From the NCBI RefSeq assembly GCF_019279795.1, contig NC_056743.1:632273993-632337992 (forward strand): 64,000 bases of DNA, in the 5' to 3' direction. The stretch is from Protopterus annectens. Lineage: Eukaryota > Chordata > Ceratodontiformes > Protopteridae. How positions within the stretch are numbered: position 1 is the stretch's first letter; each line of letters opens with the position of its first letter. The translations under genes were made by a program, and so were the position numbers. Positions 45,027 through 55,639 of the stretch are shown here, in pieces. The notes under the pieces were generated by a model. It did no database searches. It had not been told where the DNA came from and saw only the letters and a list, made by a program, of their open reading frames with translations.

Positions 45027-45592
45027 TCACTTCATAATCTCGAAATACTGAAGTCTCAGATATCAGTATCTCGATACCATGAAGCCGAAAATCCATAAAA
45101 TCGAAACTCCAGAAGCGCAAAATTTAAAATCACGACTTCCACACTAAACATACCACAGACATAAACACAAACATACATGCCCCTACACATGCACAAACAC
45201 TTACCCTACATATGGGGGGGGGGCTGCACCCCACACCCCCCATATTTAAATATACTAACTCCAAGATCACACTACACAGACAAACACACAAAAACACCAC
45301 CACACAAGCTACATTCCCCTCCCATACACACATCACACTAACAAAACACACAGATACACACTAAAACCCCTACCCAAAACCCATAAAACACACTTATCTA
45401 TACCTCCAACCACCCACTCACACACTGCAACACCAGAACCGCTAATTCAAAATCTCCAAAATTCAGGATTTTGAATTTCACGTTTCTGGAGTTTCTGGGA
45501 TTTTGGTATTCTGCACTTTTGCCTTTCTGGTCTTGGGCTACTGAAATTCGGGATTTCAGTAGTTCGAGATTCTGAAGGGAAACCATGTATGT
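45027..45592. mobile_element. Second foldback element of the same family
   Basis: The left end CACTTCATAATCTCGAAATA then CTGAAG resembles the neighbour at 44290. The right part (45445-45585) is built of short inverted blocks such as CAAAATCTCCAAAATTCAGG / ATTTTGAATTTC and GAAATTCGGGATTTC. The minus-strand core at 45207-45280 reads GTGTGATCTTGGAGTT, a TA-rich box and a G run with TGCAGCCCC. The interior is AC-rich. No coding is seen. Confidence 0.7.
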
Positions 45593-45596
45593 ATAG

Positions 45597-46265
45597 CTAC
45601 AGCTACAGTTAACTTTGAACCTAACACCACTCTTAAGTTTTCAACTGCGCTACCACCTTTAACAGTCTTGTAATAAAAGCGCAGTCCGGGTCTGAAATGT
45701 CTGCAAACAGCTGCAGTTAACTTTGAAATTAACACCACTCTTAAGTTTTCAACTGCGGTACCACCTTTAACAGTCTTGTAAGAAAAGCGCAGTCCGGGTC
45801 TGAACTGTCTGCAAACAGCTACAGTTAACTTTGAACCTAACACCACTCTTAAGTTTTCAACTGCGGTACCACCTTTAACAGTCTTGTAAGAAAAGCACAG
45901 TCTGGATCTGAACTGTCTGCAAACAGCTACAGTTAACTTTGAACCTAACACCACTCTTAAGATTTCAACTGCGGTATCACCTTTAACAGTCTTGTAAGAA
46001 AAGTGCAGTCCGGGTCTGAACTGTCTGCAAACAGCTACAGTTAACTTTGAACCTAACACCACTCTTAAGTTTTCAACTGCGATACCACCTTTAACAGTCT
46101 TGTAAGAAAAGCGCAGTCTGGGTCTGAACTGTCTGCAAACAGCTACAGTTAACTTTGAACCTAACACCACTCTTAAGTTTTCAACTGCAGTACCACCTTT
46201 AACAGTCTTGTAAGAAAAGCGCAGTCCGGGTCTGAACTGTCTGCAAACAGCTACAGTTAACTTTG
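45597..46265 (-). repeat. 108-bp tandem array, six units plus a partial
   Basis: ACAGTTAACTTTGAACCTAA and neighbouring words recur every 108 bp. As 108 is a multiple of three, the minus strand stays open and spells a 36-residue repeat beginning SKLTVAVCRQFRPGLRFSYK. The resulting 293-codon frame also runs through a (CA)n tract. Differences between units are mostly amino-acid changing (for example GLRF, RLRF, GLHF, RLCF), which argues against a selected protein. One further unit lies at 47315-47420. Confidence 0.9.
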
Positions 46266-46345
46266 AGTATGTGTCTACCTGTTTGAGCCAATATTCATTT
46301 TCCCCTGGAGAGCACTCTGCTTTGGTTGTAAGCAGCGCCCCCCCA

Positions 46346-46383
<38 letters not shown>

Positions 46384-47501
46384 CTTCCACTTTCTCTTAT
46401 TCCCTTCTGTTAGGAAATAGTATCCATAACTGATCAATACTGTGTGTTAGTAAATTTAAACTATGACCACAGTAGCCTACTGATACAAGGTTATCCTGTT
46501 TTTCCACCTGAGAAGTTAAGAAAGTCAGAAATGACTTACAGTTTCAGAGCAGTCCTTGGTCAATTGTGATTGTTTCTTAACACATACTTGTCTTTGCTTT
46601 GGCTCATTAGCAGCAGTACAAAGAACTGCCTGCTCGCACCCTTGTTCTCCCCTCCCCCTTCCCTGTTTATTACCTTAAGACAAACCCAAAGTTAATAAAT
46701 ATTACCTGTGGCAGGCACCATTTTTAAAACTACAATCCACTCTGCTACAGGCCCCATGAAGGCGCAGTGTCTCTCCAGTAAGTGTTTTACAACTGTAAAT
46801 GCCTATTTTTGTTGAATTGTATTAGACATTTTACAACTGTATATGTTTATGTTGAATTGTGTTAGACATCTAATATGATTTATGCTTTATTATTAGATGT
46901 TACTATGGCATGCTAGCATTTGTATGCACCAATTTGTTTTTAATACAATAGTATGTATGGTCTATTTTCATAGCTGCACCTTGTTCACTAATGTTATTCA
47001 TGCAATTGTGTTGTGTGTAGACAGCTCATACTAGTGTCTAATTATTTCTGTATAATTGTGCTGATACTGGTGGATAGAATCACATTAGAGAACCACGACA
47101 GATTGCTGCTCGCTATATTTTTATCTGTAACTGCATAACTGTTTGGGGTTTCTTTTCTAATGTTCTTCCAATTGGCTCAGTATCTGCATATACTAAGTAG
47201 TTGGTGCATGGCATTGTCCTGCAGCTATTTGCTCAGTGTGTTTTTTATAATCTTTATAATATATTTTTACCATCTCAAAAGTACTTACTCCTCTCTGTAC
47301 TCCTCTTTTCTAGACCTAACACCACTCTTACGTTTTCAACTGTGGTACCACCCTTAACAGTCTTGTAAGAAAAGTGCAGTCTGGGTCTGAACTGTCTGCA
47401 AACAGCTACAGTTAACTCTGAGTATGTGTCTACCTGTTTGAGCCAATATTCATTTTCCCCTGGAGAGCACTCTGCTTTGGTTGTAAGCAGCCCCCCCATC
47501 A

Positions 47502-47581
<80 letters not shown>

Positions 47582-47798
47582 CTTCCACTTTCTCTTATTC
47601 CCTTCTGTTAGCAAATAGTATCCATAACTGATCAATACCGTGTGTTAGTAAATTTAAACTATGACCACAGTAGCCTACTGATACAAGGTTATCCTGTTTT
47701 TCCACCTGAGAAATTAAGAAAGTCAGAAATGACTTACAGTTTCAGAGCAGTCCTTGGTCAATTGTGATTGTTTCTTAACACATACTTGTCTTTGCATT
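46159..47798 (+). repeat. About 440-bp direct duplication (46159-46597 and 47315-47798)
   Basis: The two segments are nearly identical apart from CA-tract length. Each has the last 108-bp unit, then GAGTATGTGTCTACCTGTTT, a (CA)n tract (46347-46381 and 47501-47580), CATCTTCCACTTTCTCTTAT and so on to CATACTTGTCTTTGC. The offset is 1155 bp. The second copy runs directly into the L2-like LINE, so the segment may be that LINE's 5' UTR, with the first copy a partial 5' end. Confidence 0.85.
46598..47314. other. Unique sequence between the two duplicated segments, no gene seen
   Basis: About 717 bp with no recognisable coding domain. Confidence 0.5.
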
Positions 47799-50700
47799 GT
47801 GATTGTTTTCCAGCCCCTCATACCAGCAACTAACAGGGTCTGTACCCTCTTTGCTCCCCACCCTGCCCCCAGTGGTCCCACCTTTATTGCACTCAAACCC
47901 CTTCCATCTTTCTAATAGCCAAACACAGCACTAACCCAACACTACCTCCTCCATCTTCCCACTACTATCACACCTCCTCAACTAACATGTACAAGCATAC
48001 CTTTCCTATGCTCACTGCATGCACTCTCCTTGCATATCTTACATCCTACCAAAGCTCCATCATTCCCCCACTCAGCCACTACCTTTGTACTACTACTCAC
48101 ACCACCACTCATGTCTCACCCACACTCAGCTCCCCTCCCACCAGCTCAAGAACCATCCCTATGCACCCCCCACATATTCTACCAACTATATTACTCAATC
48201 ATAAAGCATCCCTACAACTTAACATAGTAACCCTCCCACTATACCTATTACCCACAGAGCACAATCATAAAGTTTCCCTTATAATCAAACACATTCAAAA
48301 AATGAGAAAACTAATAATCTCATGCTTATCGAAACTAGTCCTAAGTGGAGACATCCACCCCAACCCTGGCCCTACCATCTCCAACCCCAATCTTCATAAT
48401 CAGACTAGAAACCACAACTTCTCCCATATTAAAGCCAATAGAAAGCCAAGTGACTTCCTTCTACTATGCCTAAATATTAGAAGTATATCCAACAAAGTCC
48501 ATGAACTCTATGCCACCATAGACTTGTACTCCCCAGATATAGTCATCCTGACAGAAACCTGGCTAAAACCTCACATTACCAGAGAGCAAATACTCCCTAC
48601 AGGTTACGGCATACTAAGAGTAGACCGGCTAAACAAAAAAGGAGGTGGTGTAGCTATAATATTTAAACAGCATCTAAACATCCAGATCTTAAAATCATCA
48701 TCTCCACAAATAGGCAATGAAGAAATAATATATACCAACCTCAAAATTAACCAAAACAATACCATCAACGTAATTGGATGCTACTTCCCACCTGGCCAAA
48801 ACATCCCTCCCCTAGAAAACCTCCTCAGCTGGTCTACTCACCATCTCCCCCAAGAAACTATCATCTTAGGTGATTTCAATATTGAGTGGCAATCCTGTTC
48901 TGGCAACAATCCAACCCATCATGTACACCTTCATGGCTTCACTCAACTAGTCCAGTCACCAACCAGGATAAATAAAAACTCCACCAAGCACACTACCCTG
49001 GATTGGATACTAGTCAGTAAGAGACCCCAGTCATATTTAACAGACTGCTTATCAGATAGCCTCAGTGATCACTCCCCAACATTCCTATTCAAAAAAATAC
49101 CTTATACCAAGCTAAACCTGTCATCTACCATCAAATACATAAAAAAACTAAACTTTAACCCACTCACATTCATCTCATCCCTCAAAGAATGTAACTGGCA
49201 TCCTCTAAAGTACCCCAGTCTAGATGATGCAGTTGAATTTTTTAATACTACCTTCCTGAACATCCTTAATTACCATGCCCCCATAAGATTCTCCAGAACC
49301 AAAGCACAACCTTCCCCATGGCTACAGAAAACCACTAAGTCAGAAATGAAAAACAGGGATAAAGCCTGGGAGCACTGGTGCAAAACCAAACCACCCTCAG
49401 CTAGACAGACATTCCTAGAACTACACAATAGAGTCAAAAAGCTGATAAAACAGGACAAATCCCAATACTACCAGTCTGCCCTAGACTCCTCACAACACAG
49501 CCCCAAACAGTTCTGGTCCTCCATAAACTCCATCCTCCACCCAGGTAAAGTCAGTACCCCCCCTCCTAACATCCCTCACTCCTCAGAAAATATTGCTTCC
49601 TCATTCAACACACACTTCACCCAAACCATACTATCACTAGCTAAACAACATAACCCCCCTCCCCTGCAACCCACACCTTCAACTAGTAATCTCTCCACTG
49701 CCTTCTCTTTTTCTCCTGTACCTACCTCCAACATAAAAAAACTCTTAACTAAACTTAAACCCACCAAATTAGCAGCAGACAGCCTCCCACGTGAATACCT
49801 ACAAATCGCAGCTGATGCTTTGGCCTACCCAGTATCCATCTTGATTAACCGTTCTCTGTCAGAAAGTTACGTTCCCACACTGTGGAAAGTATCACATATA
49901 ATTCCCCTCCACAAAGGCGGACCCTCCACAGAACTAACCAATTACCGCCCCATAGCTATTCTCTCTCCACTCTCCAAAATACTAGAGAGATGCATACACT
50001 CTCAGATCTCAGACTACCTCCTTACTAACAACCTCCTTTCCAGTACTCAGCATGGTTTCTGAACAAACCATAGCACCACCACTGCCTTACTCTCCTTTAC
50101 TAACACTGTCCTTCAGCATAAAAACAATGGCTACTTCTCTGCTACTTTCCTAGACCTATCTAAAGCATTTGACATGGTCCCACACAAACAACTTATCTCT
50201 GTCCTCAATAACCTATCCTTCTCACAATCGGTCACCAACTGGTTTCAGAGTTACCTGTCTGACCGCCAACAATCCATTGTATGGCAGAATGACATATCTC
50301 CCCAACTACCTGTCTCCATAGGGGTTCCCCAAGGATCCATCCTTGGACCCCTACTCTTCTCTGTTTACACCAATAATCTAGCCTCTGCCACCAAACATGG
50401 CACACTCATACAATACGCAGATGACTCGACCATCATCTGCTCAGCCCAGTCCCTACCACAACTGCAAAAAGTCACACAGGAAGCCTTTTCCTCTGTTGAA
50501 ACATGGTTATCCGATGCCCGATTAATACTCAACCCAAACAAAACTAAACTACTCATCTTCCAACCCACCAAACATACTCAAAACAACTCTCACTTTAACA
50601 TCATGGCAAAAGACAACACCACTATATACCCAACTGAACACACCAAATTGCTAGGAGTGGAAATAGACAATAAACTAAAATTTGACATTCACATATCCAT

Positions 50701-51645
50701 GACTATAAAAAAAGTCCACAAAAAACTAGGAGCGTTATACAGAAATAAGCAATTTCTCACCAAAGCAGCAAAGATTTCAATAGCAAATTCCCACCTTATC
50801 TCCACCCTACTTTATGCCTCTCCAATATATACCAACCTAAGGCAATGTGATCTAAACAAGCTAGAGACCTGCTACAACAAAATCGCCAAATTCCCCACAG
50901 GGGCATCCTACCTTAGTCACCACTGTCTCTCACTTGCTAAACTGGGCTGGCTTGAACTCCCTCACCTCCTTCAGTGGTATCAATTCTCACTCGCCCACAA
51001 ACTAGTAAACCATCCACTAAATGTCCCATCCCTCCAGAATCTACTCCAACCTTATCGCACCACCAGACCACTAAGATCCAGCAGCAAAAATCACTTGCAG
51101 ATCACTAAGGCCAATAACTCTGCTGGTGAAGCACTATTCTCTTGCGCCATAGCCAAATTATGGAACTCACTCCCACCCACAATTACCTCCATACCATCAT
51201 GCACCCACTTCAAAACTTTACTAAAAGCGCAACTAAAAACATGCTGGCTATGCCCTTGCAACTCCCACTCTAATATCATCCACCCCATCCAACCACTACC
51301 TTTCTTTCCACTCCACTAACTACCTTGATTATAGCAAGCTCAGATGCTCATAAGCCAGTACTTATTATACAGCACAAACTGCTTCTTCTTGTAACATTTG
51401 TTAATGTCTGGTATGCACTTCACAGATAAAGATTCTAGTTGTTTACTGATGTACTATGTCCTTCATCTGGAAATATGTTGTAAGTATTTGCTATGTAAAG
51501 TGTTATTCACTATGTAATCCAATGTATATACTGTCTGTTTATTTTAACTGTGGAGCTTTTCTCCCCGGGCCTCCGCTGAAAATGGACCTACGTCCAGTCG
51601 GACACTCCCGGTCAACAAATTTAAATAAATAAAATAAATAAATAA

Positions 51646-51650
<5 letters not shown>
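47799..51650 (+). mobile_element. Nearly full-length L2-like LINE
   Basis: A short leader is followed by one long pol frame (47987-51319) and a 3' UTR ending in CCTCCGCTGAAAATGG, GTCCAGTCGGACACTCCC and (AAAT)n, which runs into a (TA)n tract. It may also include the duplicated segment from 47315 as 5' UTR. It is the best-preserved member of the family seen also at 31866-33905 and 55640-58810, and its tail is shared with the SINE at 43586-43806. Confidence 0.85.
47987..51319 (+). pseudogene. L2-like LINE pol (endonuclease-RT), one nonsense codon
   Basis: The single frame is 1111 codons from ATG to TAA, interrupted only by TGA at 50060-50062. There TQHGF*TNHSTTTALL implies an original Arg codon. 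Residues 122-129 read DIHPNPGP, a 2A-like motif. Endonuclease blocks: LNIRSISNK, VILTETWL, ETIILGDFNIEW and LSDSLSDHSPTF. RT blocks: WKVSHIIPLHKGG, TNYRPIAILSPLSKILE, FLDLSKAFDMVPHKQL (catalytic Asp), GVPQGSILGPLLFSVYTN and IQYADDSTIIC (YADD at 50414-50425). The C-terminal region ends with LWNSLPPTI. All catalytic residues look intact, so a single reversion would reopen the frame. The start is the first ATG of the frame; a later start is possible. Confidence 0.9.
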
Positions 51651-51715
<65 letters not shown>

Positions 51716-51717
51716 CT
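51651..51717. repeat. (TA)n microsatellite
   Basis: It follows the LINE tail directly and precedes the next core-bearing element. Confidence 0.93.
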
Positions 51718-51719
51718 AT

Positions 51720-51975
51720 GGTCCCATTCAGAAGCTCAAGTCTTTGGAAAGTCGAACCTCATATGGTTGACTTCAGAAAATCAAAGCTTTTGAATGGAGA
51801 TCATGGTGCAGTGGAGACTGTGGAATTTACTCTTTTCCACACTGTAGTGTGATCTCTGAGTTGGTCTATATAATACGCGGGGGGTGTGGAGAGTAGATCT
51901 TTGCTGTTTTCTGAAGTCTGACTTTCTGAAAAGTTTATCATATGTTCTTGACCATATGAAATTAGATTTTTTTTT
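51720..51975. mobile_element. Core-bearing foldback-like element next to a TA tract
   Basis: It contains CACTGTAGTGTGATCTCTGA then GTTGGTCTATATAAT and GGGGGGTGTGG (51838-51890). This is nearly the same core as at 13405-13455. The arms carry CATATGGTTGACTTCAGAAA on the left and TTTTCTGAAGTCTGACTTTC with GACCATATG on the right, in inverted relation, but they are less regular than in the other copies. Confidence 0.65.
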
Positions 51976-52199
51976 AATCATTGTGTACTGCTGCTTTAGA
52001 TCTGATTAACTGGTTAATTGGATAGTAATTCTGTTTATAGTTTATAATATAAATTTCTCGTTATATGTGGAATGACAGTTAAATCTGTCAAGTAAGACTG
52101 TGCCTAAATATTTTTATATTTTTTATCCCATATGCTAGCAATTCAGTGTTTGTATAAGTAGTAAGTTTAGGTCAGAGCACTGGTAGTTAACTCTCAGAG
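51976..52199. other. No feature seen
   Basis: AT-rich unique-looking sequence. Confidence 0.4.
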
Positions 52200-53440
52200 T
52201 AATAGAAAGTAAGATGGGAGGTGAGCAGTTCAGATTCAGATCAGGATGCAGCGCAACTGGTCTGATGTTTGCAGTGAAACAAACAATTGAGAAGAAGCTA
52301 AAGATGAGGAAAGAGTCCAAATGGGCCTTCCTAGCCTTGGAGAAAGCATATGACAAGGTCCCAAGAAAGCTGATTTGTGCAATACTGCAGGGGTTCATAC
52401 TCCCAGAAACATTGGTGGAATTAGTGCAAGGTACGTACAAGGGCCCAATGATTCAAATACGAATAGTGTACAGTCTCACAGAGGGGTTCCCAGTTCGAGT
52501 GGGTGTGTACCCGGGTTCAGCTCTGAGCCTACTGCTGTTCATACTGGTGATTTTCTACATTGGCAAACAGGCCTGAGAGGACAGTCAACAAATGTTGCTG
52601 TATGCAAACAATGTGGCACTGCAGACAGAGTCTGAGTAAGATCTTCAGGAAAGGATAGGGGAATGGAATGCAAAACTGAAAGCACATGGGATAAAACTAT
52701 GCACAGCTAAGACAGTTATAATTGCAGCAAATGGTGGAAATTAGAAAAACCTGAGAAGTGAGATAGAAGGGAAGTTAGTGGAACAGGTTAACAGCTTCAA
52801 CTATTTGGGAGGGTGGGTGAGGAGAAGTGAAGTCTGAAATAAGCGATTAAAGGTAGACTCAGAGGGACTTCAGCCAACTGGCAGCATGTCAGGGGTAGTA
52901 TGTGACAGAAGTATGCCAAAGAAGCTGAAACGTAAGGTGTACAAATCAGTAGTGCAGCCAGTACTACTGTATGGTATGGAAACCTAGGCAGTAAAGGCAG
53001 AGCACTTGAGGAAGCTAGAGGTTATGGAGATGAAGTGCGTGAGACAGGTATAGGGGGTGCATACTGTGGGACAGATGAAGAAATTAGGTCATAATAGCAG
53101 AAGCCATAGTACCTCCAATTGCAGAAAAGGTCAAAGAAAACAGATTTTGGTGAGTTTGGACATGTGTTGAAAAGCAGAAGACAATCTGGTGAAGAAGATT
53201 TGGGACAGACAGGAAAAAGACAAGAGGAAATGAGGGCATCCAGCAAAGAGGTGGATGGATTGTGAGAGAGAAGGCATGTGACATTCAGTCATGAATGTCA
53301 AAGAAGGCAGGAGAGTGGCACTGAATAGACAGAGAGAGAGAGAGAGAGAGAGAGCAACTCATGATGACAGTTGACATAACACCCCAAACCCATGTAGAAA
53401 ATGAGCAAAAGCAGGTCAATAATGATGATGGCTGTTAGTT
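52200..53440 (+). mobile_element. RTE-type LINE fragment, a second family, decayed
   Basis: The fragment starts in RT (GGEQFRFRSGCSATGLMFAV) and continues with ALEKAYDKVPRKL (catalytic Asp block changed, as FVDLEKAYD in the intact relative) and VYPGSALSLLLFIL. Over several frames it then gives LLYANNVALQTES-like sequence, where the FADD box has become YANN, and GVVCDRSMPKKLKRKVYKS. It ends with an (AG)n run and an ATGATGATGGCTG tail. Divergence from the RTE at 17981 is large, so this is another family. Stops and lost catalytic residues make it dead. Confidence 0.75.
53327..53354 (+). repeat. (AG)n microsatellite
   Basis: About 28 bp of AG within the 3' part of the RTE fragment. Confidence 0.9.
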
Positions 53441-53462
53441 ACTAATATTGAAACACTGTATA

Positions 53463-54916
53463 TATTGTAGTTCTTGCTAGGAGTCATGTTGTTACTGGTT
53501 GCACTGCAGATATCTGTCCTGATTGTAGTTCTCACTAGGAGCCATGTTGTTACTGGTTGCACTGCAGATATCTGTCCTGATTGTAGTTCTCGCTAGGAGC
53601 CATGTTGTTATTGGTTGCACTGCAGATATCTGTCCTGACTGTAGTTCTTGCTAGGAGTCATGTTGTTACTGGTTGCACTGCAGATATCTGTCCTGATTGT
53701 AGTTCTTGCTAGGAGTCATGTTGTTACTGGTTGCACTGCAGATATCTGTCCTGATTGTAGTTCTCGCTAGGAGTCATGTTGTTACTGGTTGCAGTGCAGA
53801 TATCTGTCCTGATTGTAGCTCTCACTAGGAGCCATGTTGTTACTGGCTGCACTGCAGATATCTGTCCTGACTGTAGTTCTCACTAGGAGCCATGTTATTA
53901 CTGGTTGCACTGCAGATATCTGTCCTGATTGTAGCTCTTGCTAGGAGCCATGTTGTTACTGGTTGCACTGCAGATATCTGTCTTGATTGTAGCTCTCACT
54001 AGGAGCTATGTTGTTATTGGTTGCAGTGCAGATATCTGTCTTGATTGTAGCTCTCACTAGGAGCCATGTCATTACTGGTAGCACTGCAGATATCTGTCCT
54101 GATTGTAGTTCTCGCTAGGAGCCATGTTGTTATTGGCTGCACTGCAGATATCCATCTTGATTGTAGTTCTCACTAGGAGTCATGTTGTTACTGGTTGCGC
54201 TGCAGATATCTGACCTGATTGTAGTTCTCGCTAGGAGCCATGTTGTTATTGGTTGCACTGCAGATATTTGTCCTGTTTGTAGTTCTCGCTAGGAGCCATG
54301 TTGTTACTGGTTGCACTGCAGATATCTGTCTTGGTTGTAGTTCTCACTAGGAGCTATGTTGTTATTGGTTGCACTGCAGATATCTGTCTTGATTGTAGCT
54401 CTTGCTAGGAGCCATGTCGTTACTGGTAGCACTGCAGATATCTGTCCTGATTGTAGTTCTCGCTAGGAGCCATGTTGTTATTGGCTGCACTGCAGATATC
54501 CATCTTGATTGTAGTTCTCACTAGGAGTCATGTTGTTACTGGTTGCACTGCAGATATCTGACCTGATTGTAGTTCTCGCTAGGAGCCATGTTGTTATTGG
54601 TTGCACTGCAGATATTTGTCCTGTTTGTAGTTCTCGCTAGGAGCCATGTTGTTACTGGTTGCACTGCAGATATCTGTCTTGGTTGTAGTTCTCACTAGGA
54701 GCTATGTTGTTATTGGTTGCACTGCAGATATCTGACCTGATTGTAGTTCTCGCTAGGAGCCATGTTGTTATTGGTTGCACTGCAGATATTTGTCCTGTTT
54801 GTAGTTCTTGCTAGGAGTCATGTTGTTACTGGCTGCACTGCAGATATCTGTCCTGATTGCAGTTCTCACTAGGAGTCATGTTGTTAGTGGTTGCACTGCA
54901 GATATCTGTCCTGATT
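53463..54916 (+). repeat. 58-bp minisatellite, about 25 units, with a 348-bp higher-order period
   Basis: GTAGTTCT recurs every 58 bp (53467, 53525, 53583 and so on). Each unit contains CTAGGAGCCATGTTGTTA and GCACTGCAGATATC. Rare variants repeat at 348 bp, six units: TATCCATCTTG at about 54150 and 54498, GATATTTGTCCTGTTTG at about 54262 and 54610, and GTCTTGGTTG at about 54328 and 54676. There are no unique spacers. Confidence 0.95.
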
Positions 54917-55244
54917 ATTCAGCCTTCTTTTCAAATCCTGCTGGGCTACAACACACTAGTTTCCCCTGAAGATTGTCTTTCCAGTCTAACAAACTAACAC
55001 TGAAGGCATTCAGCGTTCCAGGAATGTGGGTATCCTCTCCCACGTCTTAGCACACTCCTTCTTCTGTCATTTCTCTTCTCAGTGCACTGATATCGTTCCT
55101 ATTTATGCATTGACAACCCCAACCCTTTTTTTTGCTTCTTCTATTTTGCAGTCACTGTCCCTATAATATTCCTTCTATATCACCCTATTTGGCATGCTAA
55201 ACCTTATCTCTGCACTTACTGACAGTATCACATTGGCTTCTGTA
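54917..55244. other. No feature seen
   Basis: Pyrimidine-rich unique-looking sequence without coding signal. Confidence 0.4.
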
Positions 55245-55440
55245 CCTCTCAACTGTACAGATTTTCACAGAATGCCTAGATTTTTACCTCACATTTTTGG
55301 TCCATTTTTCATAAAATTGTGGAATTCTGGCAAGTTAGTGGCAAATCATTAAAGATTAAAGTTAGAAAATAATGACAGACATTTGAGTTTCAGACTTCAA
55401 ACCCTTCAGAAAATTAATGCTAACAACTATACACTTCTAT
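55245..55440. repeat. Dispersed repeat family A, copy 3 (uninterrupted)
   Basis: CTCTCAACTGTACAGATTTT, CATAAAATTGTGGAATTCTG, ATAATGACAGACATTTGAGT and CCTTCAGAAAAT align in order with 5585-5935 once the SINE at 5614-5792 is removed. It therefore shows the empty SINE site. Confidence 0.6.
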
Positions 55441-55639
55441 AAGCACAAAATACACCCAATTAACACCTTAATTCTTACATCAGTAAAAAAAAGTAAAAGT
55501 AGAGTCTTCAAAACATAACTTTAAGCACACAACCTTCATCCCAACCAAGTACCTGACTCCATTATCATACCCCACCCATTCCATTCCTACCACCATTCCT
55601 TCCACACCAGTTATTACCCTATAAAATCAACCTGTCTAA

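Noticed and set aside
45556..46437. 293-codon minus-strand open frame with a 36-residue repeat as a repeat-protein gene
   Set aside because: The frame follows from a 108-bp period divisible by three plus a CA tract. Unit differences mostly change amino acids, and the array is next to a LINE 5' end. No domain is recognisable.
53463..54916. CRISPR-like array
   Set aside because: The 58-bp units are directly tandem with no unique spacers, and the setting is a vertebrate genome. The same applies to the 35-bp array at 60695-62200.
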